DNA of 41,219 bases from Bacillota bacterium (lineage in GTDB: Bacteria > Bacillota > SHA-98 > UBA4971). Under the pieces are notes generated by a model. That model saw only the letters and a list, made by a program, of their open reading frames with translations, had not been told where the DNA came from and made no database searches. Below, piece by piece: positions 31,971 through 40,592 of this stretch (positions within the stretch are counted from its first letter, which is position 1; every line of letters starts with the position of its first letter). A program made the position numbers and the translations under genes. The DNA is taken from NCBI GenBank assembly GCA_012516125.1, contig JAAYXB010000008.1, positions 1-41,219 on the forward strand, written 5' to 3'.

Positions 31971-32685
31971 GTGGTTTCCGACGGACCAGCCATGCGATTA
32001 TGGTACTTATTTCGAACAGAATGATGAGCGGGATGGCGAGTGCGATCTGAGAGAACACATCGGCCGGGGTCAGCACTGCGGCGAGGCAAAACGTTCCCAC
32101 GACCACATACCCACGGTTCCTTCGCATAGCCTGATATGTGATGACTCCGGCCCGCGCAAGCACCCCGACCACCACGGGAAGCTGGAACGCGAAACCGAAC
32201 GGGAGGGTGACGCCAGCCACGAATGAGACGTAGCCTGAAAACGTGATCATGGGCTGGAGGACGTCACTGGAGAAGCTGAGGAAGAACCTCAGGGCGTTGG
32301 GAAGGACATACCGGTACCCAAAAGCGACACCCAGGAGAAACAGCAGGTAGGAGCTCATCATGAGAAGGGCGATCCGGCGCGACACGGGTACGCGAAACGT
32401 TCTTCCGACAAGCCTCGATGCCTGCCAGAGCATGACCGGCATCGATGCCACAAGCCCAATAAGGAGTGAGATCTTGATGCGAACAGAGAAAGCTTCGGCC
32501 GGGACCAGGAAAACGACGCTGGGCAAACCATTGTCATGGAGGCGTGCGATCACCAGGTCCGCTTGAGAGTATGCGAGGGCGGAGGCAAAGAGCATGACTC
32601 CAGTCACGATGATCAGCGACCGTCGGAGGTCCCCCAAGATCCTCTGCAGCTGCGTCATCATCCTGATTGGTATTCCTCCAGTCAT
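31939..32685 (-). CDS. tatC: Sec-independent translocase subunit TatC (second copy)
   Basis: TatC recognises twin-arginine signal peptides. This 248-residue copy has six membrane segments and the family features LRRSLIIVTGVML at the start of TM1, FLVPAEAFSVRIKISLLIG, LPNALRFFLSF and PADVFSQIALAIPLIILFEISTIIA. The N-terminal amphipathic region lacks the canonical HL.ELR sequence; here it is LQRILGDLRRS. The ATG at 32685 on the minus strand follows GGGGAG. It is the third gene of tatA-tatC-tatC, 26 bp after the first tatC. The two TatC proteins are clearly different in sequence, so this is not a recent duplication. Specialised substrate recognition is possible but unproven. Confidence 0.9.
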   Translation of the reverse strand: MTGGIPIRMMTQLQRILGDLRRSLIIVTGVMLFASALAYSQADLVIARLHDNGLPSVVFLVPAEAFSVRIKISLLIGLVASMPVMLWQASRLVGRTFRVPVSRRIALLMMSSYLLFLLGVAFGYRYVLPNALRFFLSFSSDVLQPMITFSGYVSFVAGVTLPFGFAFQLPVVVGVLARAGVITYQAMRRNRGYVVVGTFCLAAVLTPADVFSQIALAIPLIILFEISTIIAWLVRRKPLTPARRESRG

Positions 32686-32686
32686 G

Positions 32687-32730
32687 AATCACGCTCCCCG
32701 CCTTCCGCAAATCATGCTTCCCGCCTCCCG
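32687..32730 (-). repeat. 22-bp tandem duplication at the tatC-tatC junction
   Basis: Positions 32687-32708 and 32709-32730 match at 19 of 22 positions. The duplication contains the stop codon of the first tatC and the ribosome-binding site of the second, so it created or preserved the coupling between the genes. Confidence 0.65.
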
Positions 32731-33569
32731 CGGTCGTGCTGTTCTGACGGAGACGTTGAACGGCGGGCGACCCGGCGGGTCAACCAGACGGTTCCTTCGA
32801 AGAGGACGAGCATAGGCAGGGCCATAAGCACCTGCGATACGATGTCCGGCGGGGTGAGAGTAGCGGCAACGATGAATACCAGGACGTACACGTACTTTCT
32901 GGTTCGGACCAGGATATCCCGCGAAAGCAAGTTCATCTGCACCAACACGTACACCACGAGAGGTACCTGAAAGGCCACACCGAACGGAAAGACGAATGCT
33001 GCGAGAAACCGCAGGAATCTCCCGACTGATATGGCAGGCACGAGATGGGTTCCTGCGAACCTCAAGAAGAACTGGAGCGCGACCGGGTACACAACGATGT
33101 AAGCGAACGCAACGCCTGCAGCGAAGAGCACAGCGACCGCCGGCACGAATCTGGATGCCAGCCGCTTTTCGTCTCGTCGAAGCCCGGGCGCGATGAAGAG
33201 CCATGACTCAATGGTGATGATAGGGGAAGCGATGACAATGCCTATCATCAGCGATATCCTAATGCGGGCGAGAAACGCCTCTGTTGGCGTCGTGAACACA
33301 AACCGACCCACGGGACGCGCGAGCACCTCGAGGGCTTGCGGCGAGGCGGTATATCCGAGAGCACAGCCCGCAATGATAGCCATCAGGCACACCAGGATCC
33401 TCTTGCGGAGCTCGGCAAGATGTTCCACCAAGTCCACAGCCCGGTCGTGCTCTTCGACATACCGGCGATCGCGTATGCGTCCGAGTACCTCTTGCAGCGT
33501 CTCGCGCACCCTTCGGAACGCGGAACCGGCGGCACACCTTGGTCCAGCTTTGCTCAAGGGCACGAGCAC
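32712..33569 (-). CDS. tatC: Sec-independent translocase subunit TatC (first copy)
   Basis: This 285-residue TatC has a cytoplasmic N-terminus of about 45 residues, then the canonical signal-peptide-binding motif VEHLAELRKRIL, six membrane segments, PTEAFLARIRISLMIGIVIASP with the conserved Glu region, FVFPFGVAFQVPLVVYVLVQM, and LTPPDIVSQVLMALPMLVLFE. It is the more typical of the two TatC proteins here. GTG starts at 33569 and 33563 are both possible; the first follows GGGGGCGG closely, and the second has better spacing. The gene lies 15 bp after tatA. A nearby substrate-binding protein (35811-37379) carries a twin-arginine signal peptide and is a likely client. Confidence 0.93.
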   Translation of the reverse strand: MLVPLSKAGPRCAAGSAFRRVRETLQEVLGRIRDRRYVEEHDRAVDLVEHLAELRKRILVCLMAIIAGCALGYTASPQALEVLARPVGRFVFTTPTEAFLARIRISLMIGIVIASPIITIESWLFIAPGLRRDEKRLASRFVPAVAVLFAAGVAFAYIVVYPVALQFFLRFAGTHLVPAISVGRFLRFLAAFVFPFGVAFQVPLVVYVLVQMNLLSRDILVRTRKYVYVLVFIVAATLTPPDIVSQVLMALPMLVLFEGTVWLTRRVARRSTSPSEQHDRGRREA

Positions 33570-33584
33570 ACCGCCCCCAGGCCG

Positions 33585-33776
33585 TTACGCGCTTTTCGAC
33601 TTATCCGGCTCACGATCTGCCTTTTCAAGATCATCCTGGATCTCTCGTGACGCCTTCTTGAACTCCCTGATGGTCTTGCCGAGAGCTCGGCCCACATCGG
33701 GAAGCTTACCTGGTCCGAATACGATAAGTGCTATGACGAGGATTAGTATGAGCTCTGTTACGCCGATGTTGAACAT
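33585..33776 (-). CDS. tatA: Sec-independent translocase subunit TatA
   Basis: TatA (63 residues) forms the Tat pore. It has one N-terminal membrane helix ([17 protein letters not shown]), the hinge [23 protein letters not shown] that marks the family, and a charged amphipathic C-terminus. The ATG at 33776 on the minus strand is behind GAGGAGG. It heads tatA-tatC-tatC. No separate TatB is seen, as is usual in Gram-positive bacteria where TatA serves both roles. A weak promoter may lie near 33880-33905 on the minus strand (TGGACA, 16 bp, TAATAA). Confidence 0.93.
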   Translation of the reverse strand: MFNIGVTELILILVIALIVFGPGKLPDVGRALGKTIREFKKASREIQDDLEKADREPDKSKSA

Positions 33777-34341
33777 GTGGCAGCTTGCCTCCTCTGAGGG
33801 AATTGTTCACTGGAATTTCGACGAAGGAGTGTCGATTCCTTCTCTCCACAAACTGACACTGAAATTTTATTACGGGGGAAGGAGGAATTGTCCAGATGAT
33901 GTCGTATTTAACTAGCTTAAATATGCAGGTGCCCAGGTGCTGGTGTGCCTGGACACAAGTCTTTGGTGGCCATCGCCAGGCCAGCCATGCACGCTTACCC
34001 CTGTGACAGGGAAGCAGTCGAGCAACGAGAGGACAAGCGTGCGCCGCGATGCGCCACGTCGTAAACGATGGCGCGGTCCAAAGCAGGGTGTAGGTTAGGA
34101 GAGTGGGCCAGCCATGCTTCCAACTTCCGGCCTGGACCTTTCTATGCTCCTACCGCTCCTTCTGCCAGGAGTCTGACAAGGACATCCATGTATGCGTGGC
34201 TCTGAACTTGGTGGAACTTCGTGGGACTTTGAGGCGTTCGTAATCCTCATTGGGCCCATGCGCTGGTCCTTACCTGCAGGGGTGCTGCAGCCGTTTGGGT
34301 GAGTTTTCTTTCACATTGCAGCAAGTAGGAGGTGCCCACCC
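33777..34341. other. 565-bp intergenic region between divergent tat and peptidase genes
   Basis: No convincing gene is seen in any frame. The first 130 bp are AT-richer and probably hold the leftward tat promoter. GGCCAGCCATGC occurs twice (about 33978 and 34107), and a short GAACTT-type direct repeat lies near 34206-34230. It might contain eroded mobile-element sequence, but I cannot identify one. Confidence 0.45.
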
Positions 34342-35670
34342 GTGACAGCGTTCAACTTTCGATGCATGGAACTTGAAAGGCAGTGGGAAGCAACAAGGCC
34401 GTCACCCCCTCCGGTGGGGGAGACGCTCGCGCAGATTCAGCGAGCGATGGATGAAGCGGGCGATGCCAAGGAGCAGGTCTTTTCCGAGATTGACCGCATG
34501 CGCGATGACGCCGTCGAGTTTCTCCGCTCCCTGGTGAAGATCCCCAGCGTCAATCCGAGCGAGCAGTGGGAGAAACCTCTCGCTGACTACCTCGCACGGG
34601 AGTTCAGGACTATGGGAATGAGTGTTGACCAGATCGAGCCGCAACCCGGCAGAGTGAGCAACGTGGCGCGGTTGGAGGGAGCTGGTAGAGAGGGCCGGAC
34701 CCTGCTTTTCGACTCTCATCTTGACACGGTGCCGCCGGGGGACGAGGCAGCGTGGCGCTTTCCCCCGTTCTCTGCTACCGTTTGGGACGGCAAGGTATTC
34801 GGCCGCGGTGCCAAAGACTGCAAGCTCGGCATAGCGTCTTCCGTCATTGCCGTGCGTGCCCTTCAGAGCTGCGGCATTCGACTCAAGGGGACCGTCCTCA
34901 TTTCTACGACGGCCGACGAGGAAACCGGGGGACACCTCGGAATCCACAAGCTGATCGAGGAAGGCTTGATAAAGGCGGACTGGGCCGTGTACGGCGAAGG
35001 AATGCCTGATAAGGTTGTCATCGGTCACAAAGGTCTCCTTCAGATCCGCATTACGACGCGCGGCGTTACTGCTCACACCTCAAGGAAGTCCAGGGCGGTC
35101 AATGCAATCCTCAAGATGAGCCGCGTTATCCCGGCCATTGACTCGCTGGACGTCCCCGGAGTGGAACCGCATCCCATTGTACCAGGGCCGCCGGTTGCCA
35201 GCGTGAACATGATCTCCGGGGGTTTCAAGGAGAACGTCATTCCCGACAGGTGCTCCATTGTGGTGGATATCCGGTTTCCACCCACGTGTTCGGTCCAGCA
35301 GATCATGGGTGCCGTCAACCGCACCCTGGATGATCTCAAGCGAAGCGATGGCCACCTCGGTGGCATGGTGTTCGACCCTGTGGAGCCCCTTGTTGTGGCA
35401 AGAGCATCCAGCATATCGCCGGAGGAGCCTGTGGTGAAATACCTCCAGGCCTGTGTCCAGGACGTGCTCGGAGTATATCCCAAGGCAGAAGGAATGGAAG
35501 CCACCAGCGACTCGCGGTGGATCCTGCTTGATGCGGGGATCCCCATCGTGAACTATTCTCTCGGGAACGAATCAGGACATTCGCCCAATGAATACGTGGC
35601 GATCGAGGACTACATTCGCAACATCAAAGTTTATGCCCTGATGGCTCTCGTATCATGCAGACCAGCATAG
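34342..35670 (+). CDS. M20-family metallopeptidase (ArgE/DapE type)
   Basis: This 442-residue cytoplasmic zinc hydrolase belongs to the ArgE/DapE/carboxypeptidase group. Metal-site residues are visible in FDSHLDTVPPG (His, Asp), GRGAKDCKLG (bridging Asp), DEETGGHLG (catalytic and metal Glu), GEGMPDK and NESGHSPNEY (C-terminal His). The dimerisation domain is inserted at about residues 235-350. About 50 N-terminal residues precede the family core. The GTG at 34342 follows TAGGAGGTG. The substrate is not known; a peptide or acylated amino acid imported by the adjacent Dpp-type transporter would fit. A gap of 140 bp containing a GGCAT-type hexamer repeat separates it from the binding-protein gene. 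Confidence 0.92.
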   Translation: MTAFNFRCMELERQWEATRPSPPPVGETLAQIQRAMDEAGDAKEQVFSEIDRMRDDAVEFLRSLVKIPSVNPSEQWEKPLADYLAREFRTMGMSVDQIEPQPGRVSNVARLEGAGREGRTLLFDSHLDTVPPGDEAAWRFPPFSATVWDGKVFGRGAKDCKLGIASSVIAVRALQSCGIRLKGTVLISTTADEETGGHLGIHKLIEEGLIKADWAVYGEGMPDKVVIGHKGLLQIRITTRGVTAHTSRKSRAVNAILKMSRVIPAIDSLDVPGVEPHPIVPGPPVASVNMISGGFKENVIPDRCSIVVDIRFPPTCSVQQIMGAVNRTLDDLKRSDGHLGGMVFDPVEPLVVARASSISPEEPVVKYLQACVQDVLGVYPKAEGMEATSDSRWILLDAGIPIVNYSLGNESGHSPNEYVAIEDYIRNIKVYALMALVSCRPA

Positions 35671-35721
35671 TTCCGGGCGGCACGCGCCAGCAGCAACTGC
35701 CAGGGTACGTGGAGAAATCCG

Positions 35722-35770
35722 GTGCATGGGCATAGGCGCTGGCATTGGCATGGACACGGGCATGGTGCGG
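35722..35770 (+). repeat. GGCATN hexamer-like repeat before the binding-protein gene
   Basis: GCATGG, GCATAG, GCATTG and GCATGG follow each other at roughly six-base steps in the gap before 35811. It is similar in unit size to the hexamer tracts at 28951 and 31353. Confidence 0.55.
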
Positions 35771-35810
35771 CTACGCTGCAATACATAAAACCAGAGGAGG
35801 GAGTAGGTAA

Positions 35811-37379
35811 ATGAAGAAGGACTCTGAAAACCAGGCGCTGGAGAACTCACAAGTAAGGCTTACGAGGAGAGAGTTTTTGAAAGCCGCCGCCGCTGCCGGG
35901 CTCGCGTTGTCTTTGCCGCGGTTTCTGTTTGGCGGAACTTACAAGGTGGCTGCGGCAAGCGGGCCAACACGGCTTATAGTGGGACAAGGTGTGGACCTTG
36001 AGTCGTGGGACCCGTACGGTCACAGCTCAACGGTGGGTTACTGCATCTGGCAGCACTTCATGGAACCGCTCTTGCGGTTTGACTTCGAAACGAAGCGTTT
36101 TCGGCCTGTCCTTGCTGAGTCGTGGACGAACGAGAGCGGAACGGACTGGATTTTCAAGATAAGACGCGGGGTCCGCTTCACGGACGGTTCGGAGCTTACA
36201 GCTGCGGACGTGGTGTATTCGCTGGAGAGGGTGATGGACGGCTCACGACAGGCACCCACGTTGAGCGATGTTCGTGACGTGTCAGCCAGGGATGCCCGGA
36301 CCGTGGTCATCGCTACGAAGAAGCCGGTGGCTCCGTTCCTGCACCGCCTTGCGAACAAGGTGATCTTGAGCAGCGCAGCTGCGAAGAAGTTTGGTGCGGA
36401 AATGGACAAGCACCCAGTTGGCACCGGACCGTTCAGGTTCGTGGAATGGATTCGTGGGACGAGGCTCGTGGCGGCCAGAAACGAAGGCTACTGGGGACCT
36501 GCGCCCAAGATCGATGAGGCCATATGGCTCCCGATACCGGAGGATGCCGCGCGGATGACGGCCCTGGAGACAGGCGCGTGCGATCTCGTCACCAATGTGC
36601 CGCCACATGAGGCCGACAGGCTTTCCAGAGTGCGCGGAATCAATGTGGTCAGCACTGAGAGTCTCAGGCACATGTTCATTTGCCTCAACCACAAGTTCAA
36701 GCCGCTCGACAACAAGCTCGTTCGAAAGGCCATCTACCATGCCGTGGATGTCGATTCGATCATCAAGTATGTCTTGAACGGCCGTGCAACCAAGCTGGTA
36801 GGTCCCTTGGCGAAGCCTGTGTTCGGGTACGACCCTGGACTCAAGCCGTACGACTACAATCCGAAGAAGGCTCGAGAGCTTCTGGCTCAGGCAGGGTACC
36901 CCCGCGGGTTCGAGATCGACTTCTACACTCCAACGGGTCGCTATGCGAAGGATAGGGAGATAAGCCAGGCCATAGTGGCCCAGCTTGCAGACGTCGGCAT
37001 CAGGGCGCAGCTCAAGACGCCTGAGTGGGCTATGCTTTCGAACATGTTCATGGACGGAAAGCTTCCAATGGTATACATCGGGAGGGGCGGGATCTCCGAT
37101 CCCGACGATTACTTAACTCAGTACTTTCAAACGGGCGGGTCCGCACGGTGCAACTACAGCAATCCGCAGGTTGATCGGCTCATCAATCTGCAGCGGGAGA
37201 CCATGGACGAGGAGAAGAGGGAAGGGATCATCCGTGAGGCGGTCAGGATCATACATGATGACGCAGCAATGATCTTCCTGTTTACCTATGACGACATCTA
37301 CGCGCACAATGAGAGGGTTACTTGGAAACCCAGGCCAGACGAGTACGTATTCGTGTTTGAGGCCCAGTTGCGAGGTTGA
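35811..37379 (+). CDS. Peptide/opine ABC transporter substrate-binding protein with Tat signal
   Basis: This 522-residue family 5 extracellular binding protein (DppA/OppA-like) carries a twin-arginine signal peptide: T18-R19-R20-E21-F22-L23-K24 followed by AAAAAGLALSLP. Family hallmarks include VDLESWDPYGHSS, LAESWTNESGTDWIFKIRRGVRFTDGSELTAADVVYSLER, LDNKLVRKAIYHAVD and DYNPKKARELLAQAGYPRGF. No lipobox Cys is seen after the signal, so it may be released or N-terminally anchored. The ATG at 35811 follows AGAGGAGGGAG. It precedes two permease genes. The neighbouring tatA-tatC-tatC operon could export it folded. The ligand is not deducible; di- or oligopeptides fit the adjacent M20 peptidase. 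Confidence 0.93.
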   Translation: MKKDSENQALENSQVRLTRREFLKAAAAAGLALSLPRFLFGGTYKVAAASGPTRLIVGQGVDLESWDPYGHSSTVGYCIWQHFMEPLLRFDFETKRFRPVLAESWTNESGTDWIFKIRRGVRFTDGSELTAADVVYSLERVMDGSRQAPTLSDVRDVSARDARTVVIATKKPVAPFLHRLANKVILSSAAAKKFGAEMDKHPVGTGPFRFVEWIRGTRLVAARNEGYWGPAPKIDEAIWLPIPEDAARMTALETGACDLVTNVPPHEADRLSRVRGINVVSTESLRHMFICLNHKFKPLDNKLVRKAIYHAVDVDSIIKYVLNGRATKLVGPLAKPVFGYDPGLKPYDYNPKKARELLAQAGYPRGFEIDFYTPTGRYAKDREISQAIVAQLADVGIRAQLKTPEWAMLSNMFMDGKLPMVYIGRGGISDPDDYLTQYFQTGGSARCNYSNPQVDRLINLQRETMDEEKREGIIREAVRIIHDDAAMIFLFTYDDIYAHNERVTWKPRPDEYVFVFEAQLRG

Positions 37380-37397
37380 CGATAGAGGTGTCCGTTG

Positions 37398-38399
37398 ATG
37401 GCGGCGTATCTCGTCAGACGCTCACTGGGTGCTGTGCCGGTCCTTCTGGCTCTGTCGGTGTTCGTGTTCATACTCATGCACCTGGCTCCGGGGGACCCGG
37501 TGCAGCTCCTGCTGCCAGAGTCGGCAACCGACGAAGACATCGCTGCGGCCAGGGCAGCCTGGGGTCTCGACCGTCCCCTGACAATCCAGTATCTTGATTA
37601 TATCAGCGGGGTTCTCAGGGGCGACCTGGGGCGGTCTATGGTCTTCGGGGAGCCCGTTCTCGGGCTTATCCTTCAGCGGCTTCCCGCGACAGCGGAGCTG
37701 GCGTTTCTCGGGATTGCCCTGGCTGTCCTCGTTGCGATTCCGCTGGGTGTTGCGTCTGCTTCCCGTCACGACACGATCGTGGATCACCTGGGAACGACTG
37801 CAGCTCTTCTCGGCATTTCCGTACCCCACTTTTGGCTCGGGATCATGCTGATTTTGGTGTTTGGCGGGATGCTGCGCATGCTACCCGTCTCGGGTCGAAT
37901 AGACTTCGGCGTCCCGGTGACATCCGTTACCGGCTTCTACCTCCTGGATGGGCTCTTGACTCGGAATCTCCCAGCCTTCTGGAGCGCCCTGAAGCATGCC
38001 GTTCTTCCAGCGGTCACCCTCGGGACCTCAGCGGTGGGCTTACTGACCAGGATTACCCGTTCGAGTGTGCTGGAAGTGGCGGGGGAGGACTACGTGCTGG
38101 TGGCACGATCCAAGGGACTTTCGGGCCGCGCTGTCGTGTGGAAACATGCGGTGAGGAATGCGCTTATCCCGGTAATCACGGTCCTGGGGCTGCAGGTGGG
38201 CGCGTTGCTCAACGGCTCAATCATCGTGGAAACCGTGTTTGCCTGGCCTGGGATAGGAAGCTTTCTCGTTCAGGCCGTCGGCATGCGCGACTATAAGCTG
38301 GTGCAGGGCATAGTCTTTTTCTACGCCTCCGCATACGTGCTCATACACCTCGTGATAGATATACTCTACGCGGCAGTAGACCCAAGACTACGCACGTGA
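37398..38399 (+). CDS. Dpp/Opp-type ABC permease, DppB class
   Basis: This 333-residue inner-membrane permease has six membrane segments. The N-terminal signature is YLVRRSLGAVPVLLALSVFVFILMHLAPGDP, and the EAA loop is DYVLVARSKGLSGRAVVWKHAVRNALIPVITVLG, where the ATPase docks. The ATG at 37398 follows GAGGTG; the TTG directly before it is an alternative. It lies 18 bp after the binding-protein gene and 15 bp before the second permease. No ATPase gene is found in this operon. Confidence 0.94.
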   Translation: MAAYLVRRSLGAVPVLLALSVFVFILMHLAPGDPVQLLLPESATDEDIAAARAAWGLDRPLTIQYLDYISGVLRGDLGRSMVFGEPVLGLILQRLPATAELAFLGIALAVLVAIPLGVASASRHDTIVDHLGTTAALLGISVPHFWLGIMLILVFGGMLRMLPVSGRIDFGVPVTSVTGFYLLDGLLTRNLPAFWSALKHAVLPAVTLGTSAVGLLTRITRSSVLEVAGEDYVLVARSKGLSGRAVVWKHAVRNALIPVITVLGLQVGALLNGSIIVETVFAWPGIGSFLVQAVGMRDYKLVQGIVFFYASAYVLIHLVIDILYAAVDPRLRT

Positions 38400-38414
38400 G
38401 GAGGCCGGGGTGAG

Positions 38415-39275
38415 ATGGAAATACCAGTCATCACAAGAAAACGCCGGGCCCACATCAAAGTGGTTGTGGGTGGCAGTATTCTTGCCGCTGTTGTGGCGTG
38501 CGCTCTCCTGGCGCCTATCCTTGCTCCTCAAGATCCCCTGCGTCAGAGTTTGAGAGATTCACTCATGCCGCCGTTGTCGCGCCAGGCAGGTGGACACGTT
38601 TACATACTCGGCGCTGACAATCTTGGACGGGACGTTCTGAGCCGCGTCCTCTTTGGTTCCAGGATTTCCGTGGCCGTCGGACTTGTCACTGTGGCCGTGG
38701 CAGGGCTCATCGGATGCACGCTGGGCGCAATCGCGGGGTTCTATGGGGGGTATGTGGACTACGTGCTGTCAAAGATTGCGGAGATGTTTCTGGCCCTGCC
38801 TTTTCTGCTACTTGGGATCGCTGTCATGGCTTTCATGGGAGCCAGCTTGTTGAACTTGATCCTCGTTCTCGTCGTGCGTCAGTGGGTGCAGTATTTCCGC
38901 ATAGTGCGGGCTGAGGTGATGTCCCTGAAAGAGAGGGAATTCGTTACCGCTGCCCGCGCGATCGGTGCAAGGCCGGCCAGGATCATCTTTCGCCACATCC
39001 TGCCCAATTGCATGGCGTCTGTGATTGTCATCGGGACGTTCGCCATGGCAACGGTGATCTTGAGCGAAGCAAGCCTGAGCTTTCTTGGCCTGGGCGTGCC
39101 TCCGTCCATCCCTACCTGGGGTTCGATGCTTGCTGATGGACGGAGTTACATGTATCGGGCTTGGTGGCTCACGTTTTTCCCGGGAATGGCCATTTTCGTC
39201 ACGGTTCTCGGAATCAACCTGCTTGGTGATGGACTTCGCGACCGGTGGGATCCGAAGCTAAGGAACGGAGGCTGA
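38415..39275 (+). CDS. Dpp/Opp-type ABC permease, DppC class
   Basis: This 286-residue permease partners DppB. It shows the N-terminal membrane helix, the DPLRQSLRDSLMPP and HVYILGADNLGRDVLSRVLFGSRIS motifs of the class, and the EAA loop EFVTAARAIGARPARIIFRHILPN. The C-terminal LSFLGLGVPPSIPTWGSMLADGR is diagnostic. GAGGCCGGGGTGAG precedes the ATG. A typical operon would continue with dppD and dppF. Here a 76-bp gap leads to an MFS gene, so the ATPases must be encoded elsewhere or be shared. Confidence 0.95.
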   Translation: MEIPVITRKRRAHIKVVVGGSILAAVVACALLAPILAPQDPLRQSLRDSLMPPLSRQAGGHVYILGADNLGRDVLSRVLFGSRISVAVGLVTVAVAGLIGCTLGAIAGFYGGYVDYVLSKIAEMFLALPFLLLGIAVMAFMGASLLNLILVLVVRQWVQYFRIVRAEVMSLKEREFVTAARAIGARPARIIFRHILPNCMASVIVIGTFAMATVILSEASLSFLGLGVPPSIPTWGSMLADGRSYMYRAWWLTFFPGMAIFVTVLGINLLGDGLRDRWDPKLRNGG

Positions 39276-39351
39276 CACCGTGTAGAAAAGTGCTCGGACC
39301 GAAAGGATCGAAATCGTCGAGAAGAGAAAGGAGTTCAGCAGCCTTCGCTCC

Positions 39352-40533
39352 ATGATATCCGTCTCGCACCAGCTAAGATTGTTGTACATCGTGTCCGCGG
39401 GCTATTGGGCAGCCTCCCAGATGATCAGGCCGGTTGTGGCCATGTTCCTGGTCGCTCTCGGTGCGTCGCCTGCGGTTGTCGGTATCGTGGTGGGGATTCA
39501 GTCGTTCGTCCCGCTGTTTCTGGCGATTCCTGCTGGCAGCTTCGCCGATAGGTTTGGCTACCGGAGGTTTCTAACGCTCGGCTCGCTGGCGATGGCTGGA
39601 GCTGGTGTGCTGTACATATGTGCGGCCTTGTCGCACGCCTATGTAACCTTGGTTGTGGCGCAGGTGATCGAGGGGCTATTCGAGTTGTTCGTGTGGACCT
39701 CTGCCCAGGCGTACGTCACCCAACTCGGCAGGGACTACGATGCAGACCGCAACGTGGCGCATTTTTCGTTTTTCTCGGCACTCGGCCAAATGGCTGGGCC
39801 TGCTATAGGCGGCTTTGTTGCAGAGAAGTGGGGGTATACTGGGGCTTTCGGGGTTTTTGCCGCGATGTGCGCTGGCCTATTCGTGAGTGCATGTGCACTG
39901 CCCGAGCATAAGCCAGCCCCTGTGGCCGGCGGGCGGGTCAGCATGTGGTTAGCTTCGAGGAGGATCTGCGCGAACCCAGAGGTTCAAATAGGCATGATCG
40001 GGACGTTCGCGAACCTTTTCATCACGGGGATGTGGACATCGTTCTACCCAGTCTACCTGATATCAGCGGGTTTCACTCCTTCAATCTCGGGCTTTCTGAT
40101 ATCGCTAAAAGGGCTGGCCTCTCTTGCTGCGAGGCCGTTCGTCAGTCCGATCGTGCGATGCATGGGGCACTCAAGCGCACTCATCCTTGCGAGCGTCGTG
40201 GCGGTCGCGCCGGTCGCCGCAACGCCTCTCATCCGGAACGTTGCTCTTTTGGGGCTGGCCGCTCTAGCCTCCGGAATAGGCCTGGGGCTCAACCTGCCCC
40301 TGACTATCGCCATAATGGCGCGTAACACACGGCCCGAAGAGCGGGGGATTGGTATGGGCCTCCGTCTTGTCATGAACAGGGTGGCTCTTCTGACAAATCC
40401 CCTCATATTCGGGCTTGTGTCTGAATACGCGGGGTTCGGACAATCGTTCTACGTGTGCTCTGCGATTGTGGCAGTGCTCATGCTTCTTGCTGTCAGACGG
40501 TGGAGGTTCGCGGTCCAGAGACAACGCGGTTGA
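39352..40533 (+). CDS. MFS transporter
   Basis: This 393-residue protein has about twelve membrane segments. Motif A of the major facilitator family is visible between TM2 and TM3 (PAGSFADRFGYRRFLTLG). A second-half loop (SGFLISLKGLASLAARPFVSPIVR) follows, and RNTRPEERGIGMGLRL is typical of export-type members. The substrate is unknown; efflux is more likely than uptake by family trends. AAAGGAG lies about 20 bp upstream of the ATG at 39352, rather far, but no closer start codon exists in frame. It is separated from dppC by 76 bp and may be co-transcribed with the transporter genes. Confidence 0.9.
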   Translation: MISVSHQLRLLYIVSAGYWAASQMIRPVVAMFLVALGASPAVVGIVVGIQSFVPLFLAIPAGSFADRFGYRRFLTLGSLAMAGAGVLYICAALSHAYVTLVVAQVIEGLFELFVWTSAQAYVTQLGRDYDADRNVAHFSFFSALGQMAGPAIGGFVAEKWGYTGAFGVFAAMCAGLFVSACALPEHKPAPVAGGRVSMWLASRRICANPEVQIGMIGTFANLFITGMWTSFYPVYLISAGFTPSISGFLISLKGLASLAARPFVSPIVRCMGHSSALILASVVAVAPVAATPLIRNVALLGLAALASGIGLGLNLPLTIAIMARNTRPEERGIGMGLRLVMNRVALLTNPLIFGLVSEYAGFGQSFYVCSAIVAVLMLLAVRRWRFAVQRQRG

Positions 40534-40592
40534 AGCCTGTGCCTTCATGAACGTCCCGGTCACCCACGCATGACTTCGACCAAGCCGCGTAC

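Noticed and set aside
33777-34341. Insertion sequence remnant
   Set aside because: Short direct repeats are present, but no terminal inverted repeats or transposase similarity could be seen.
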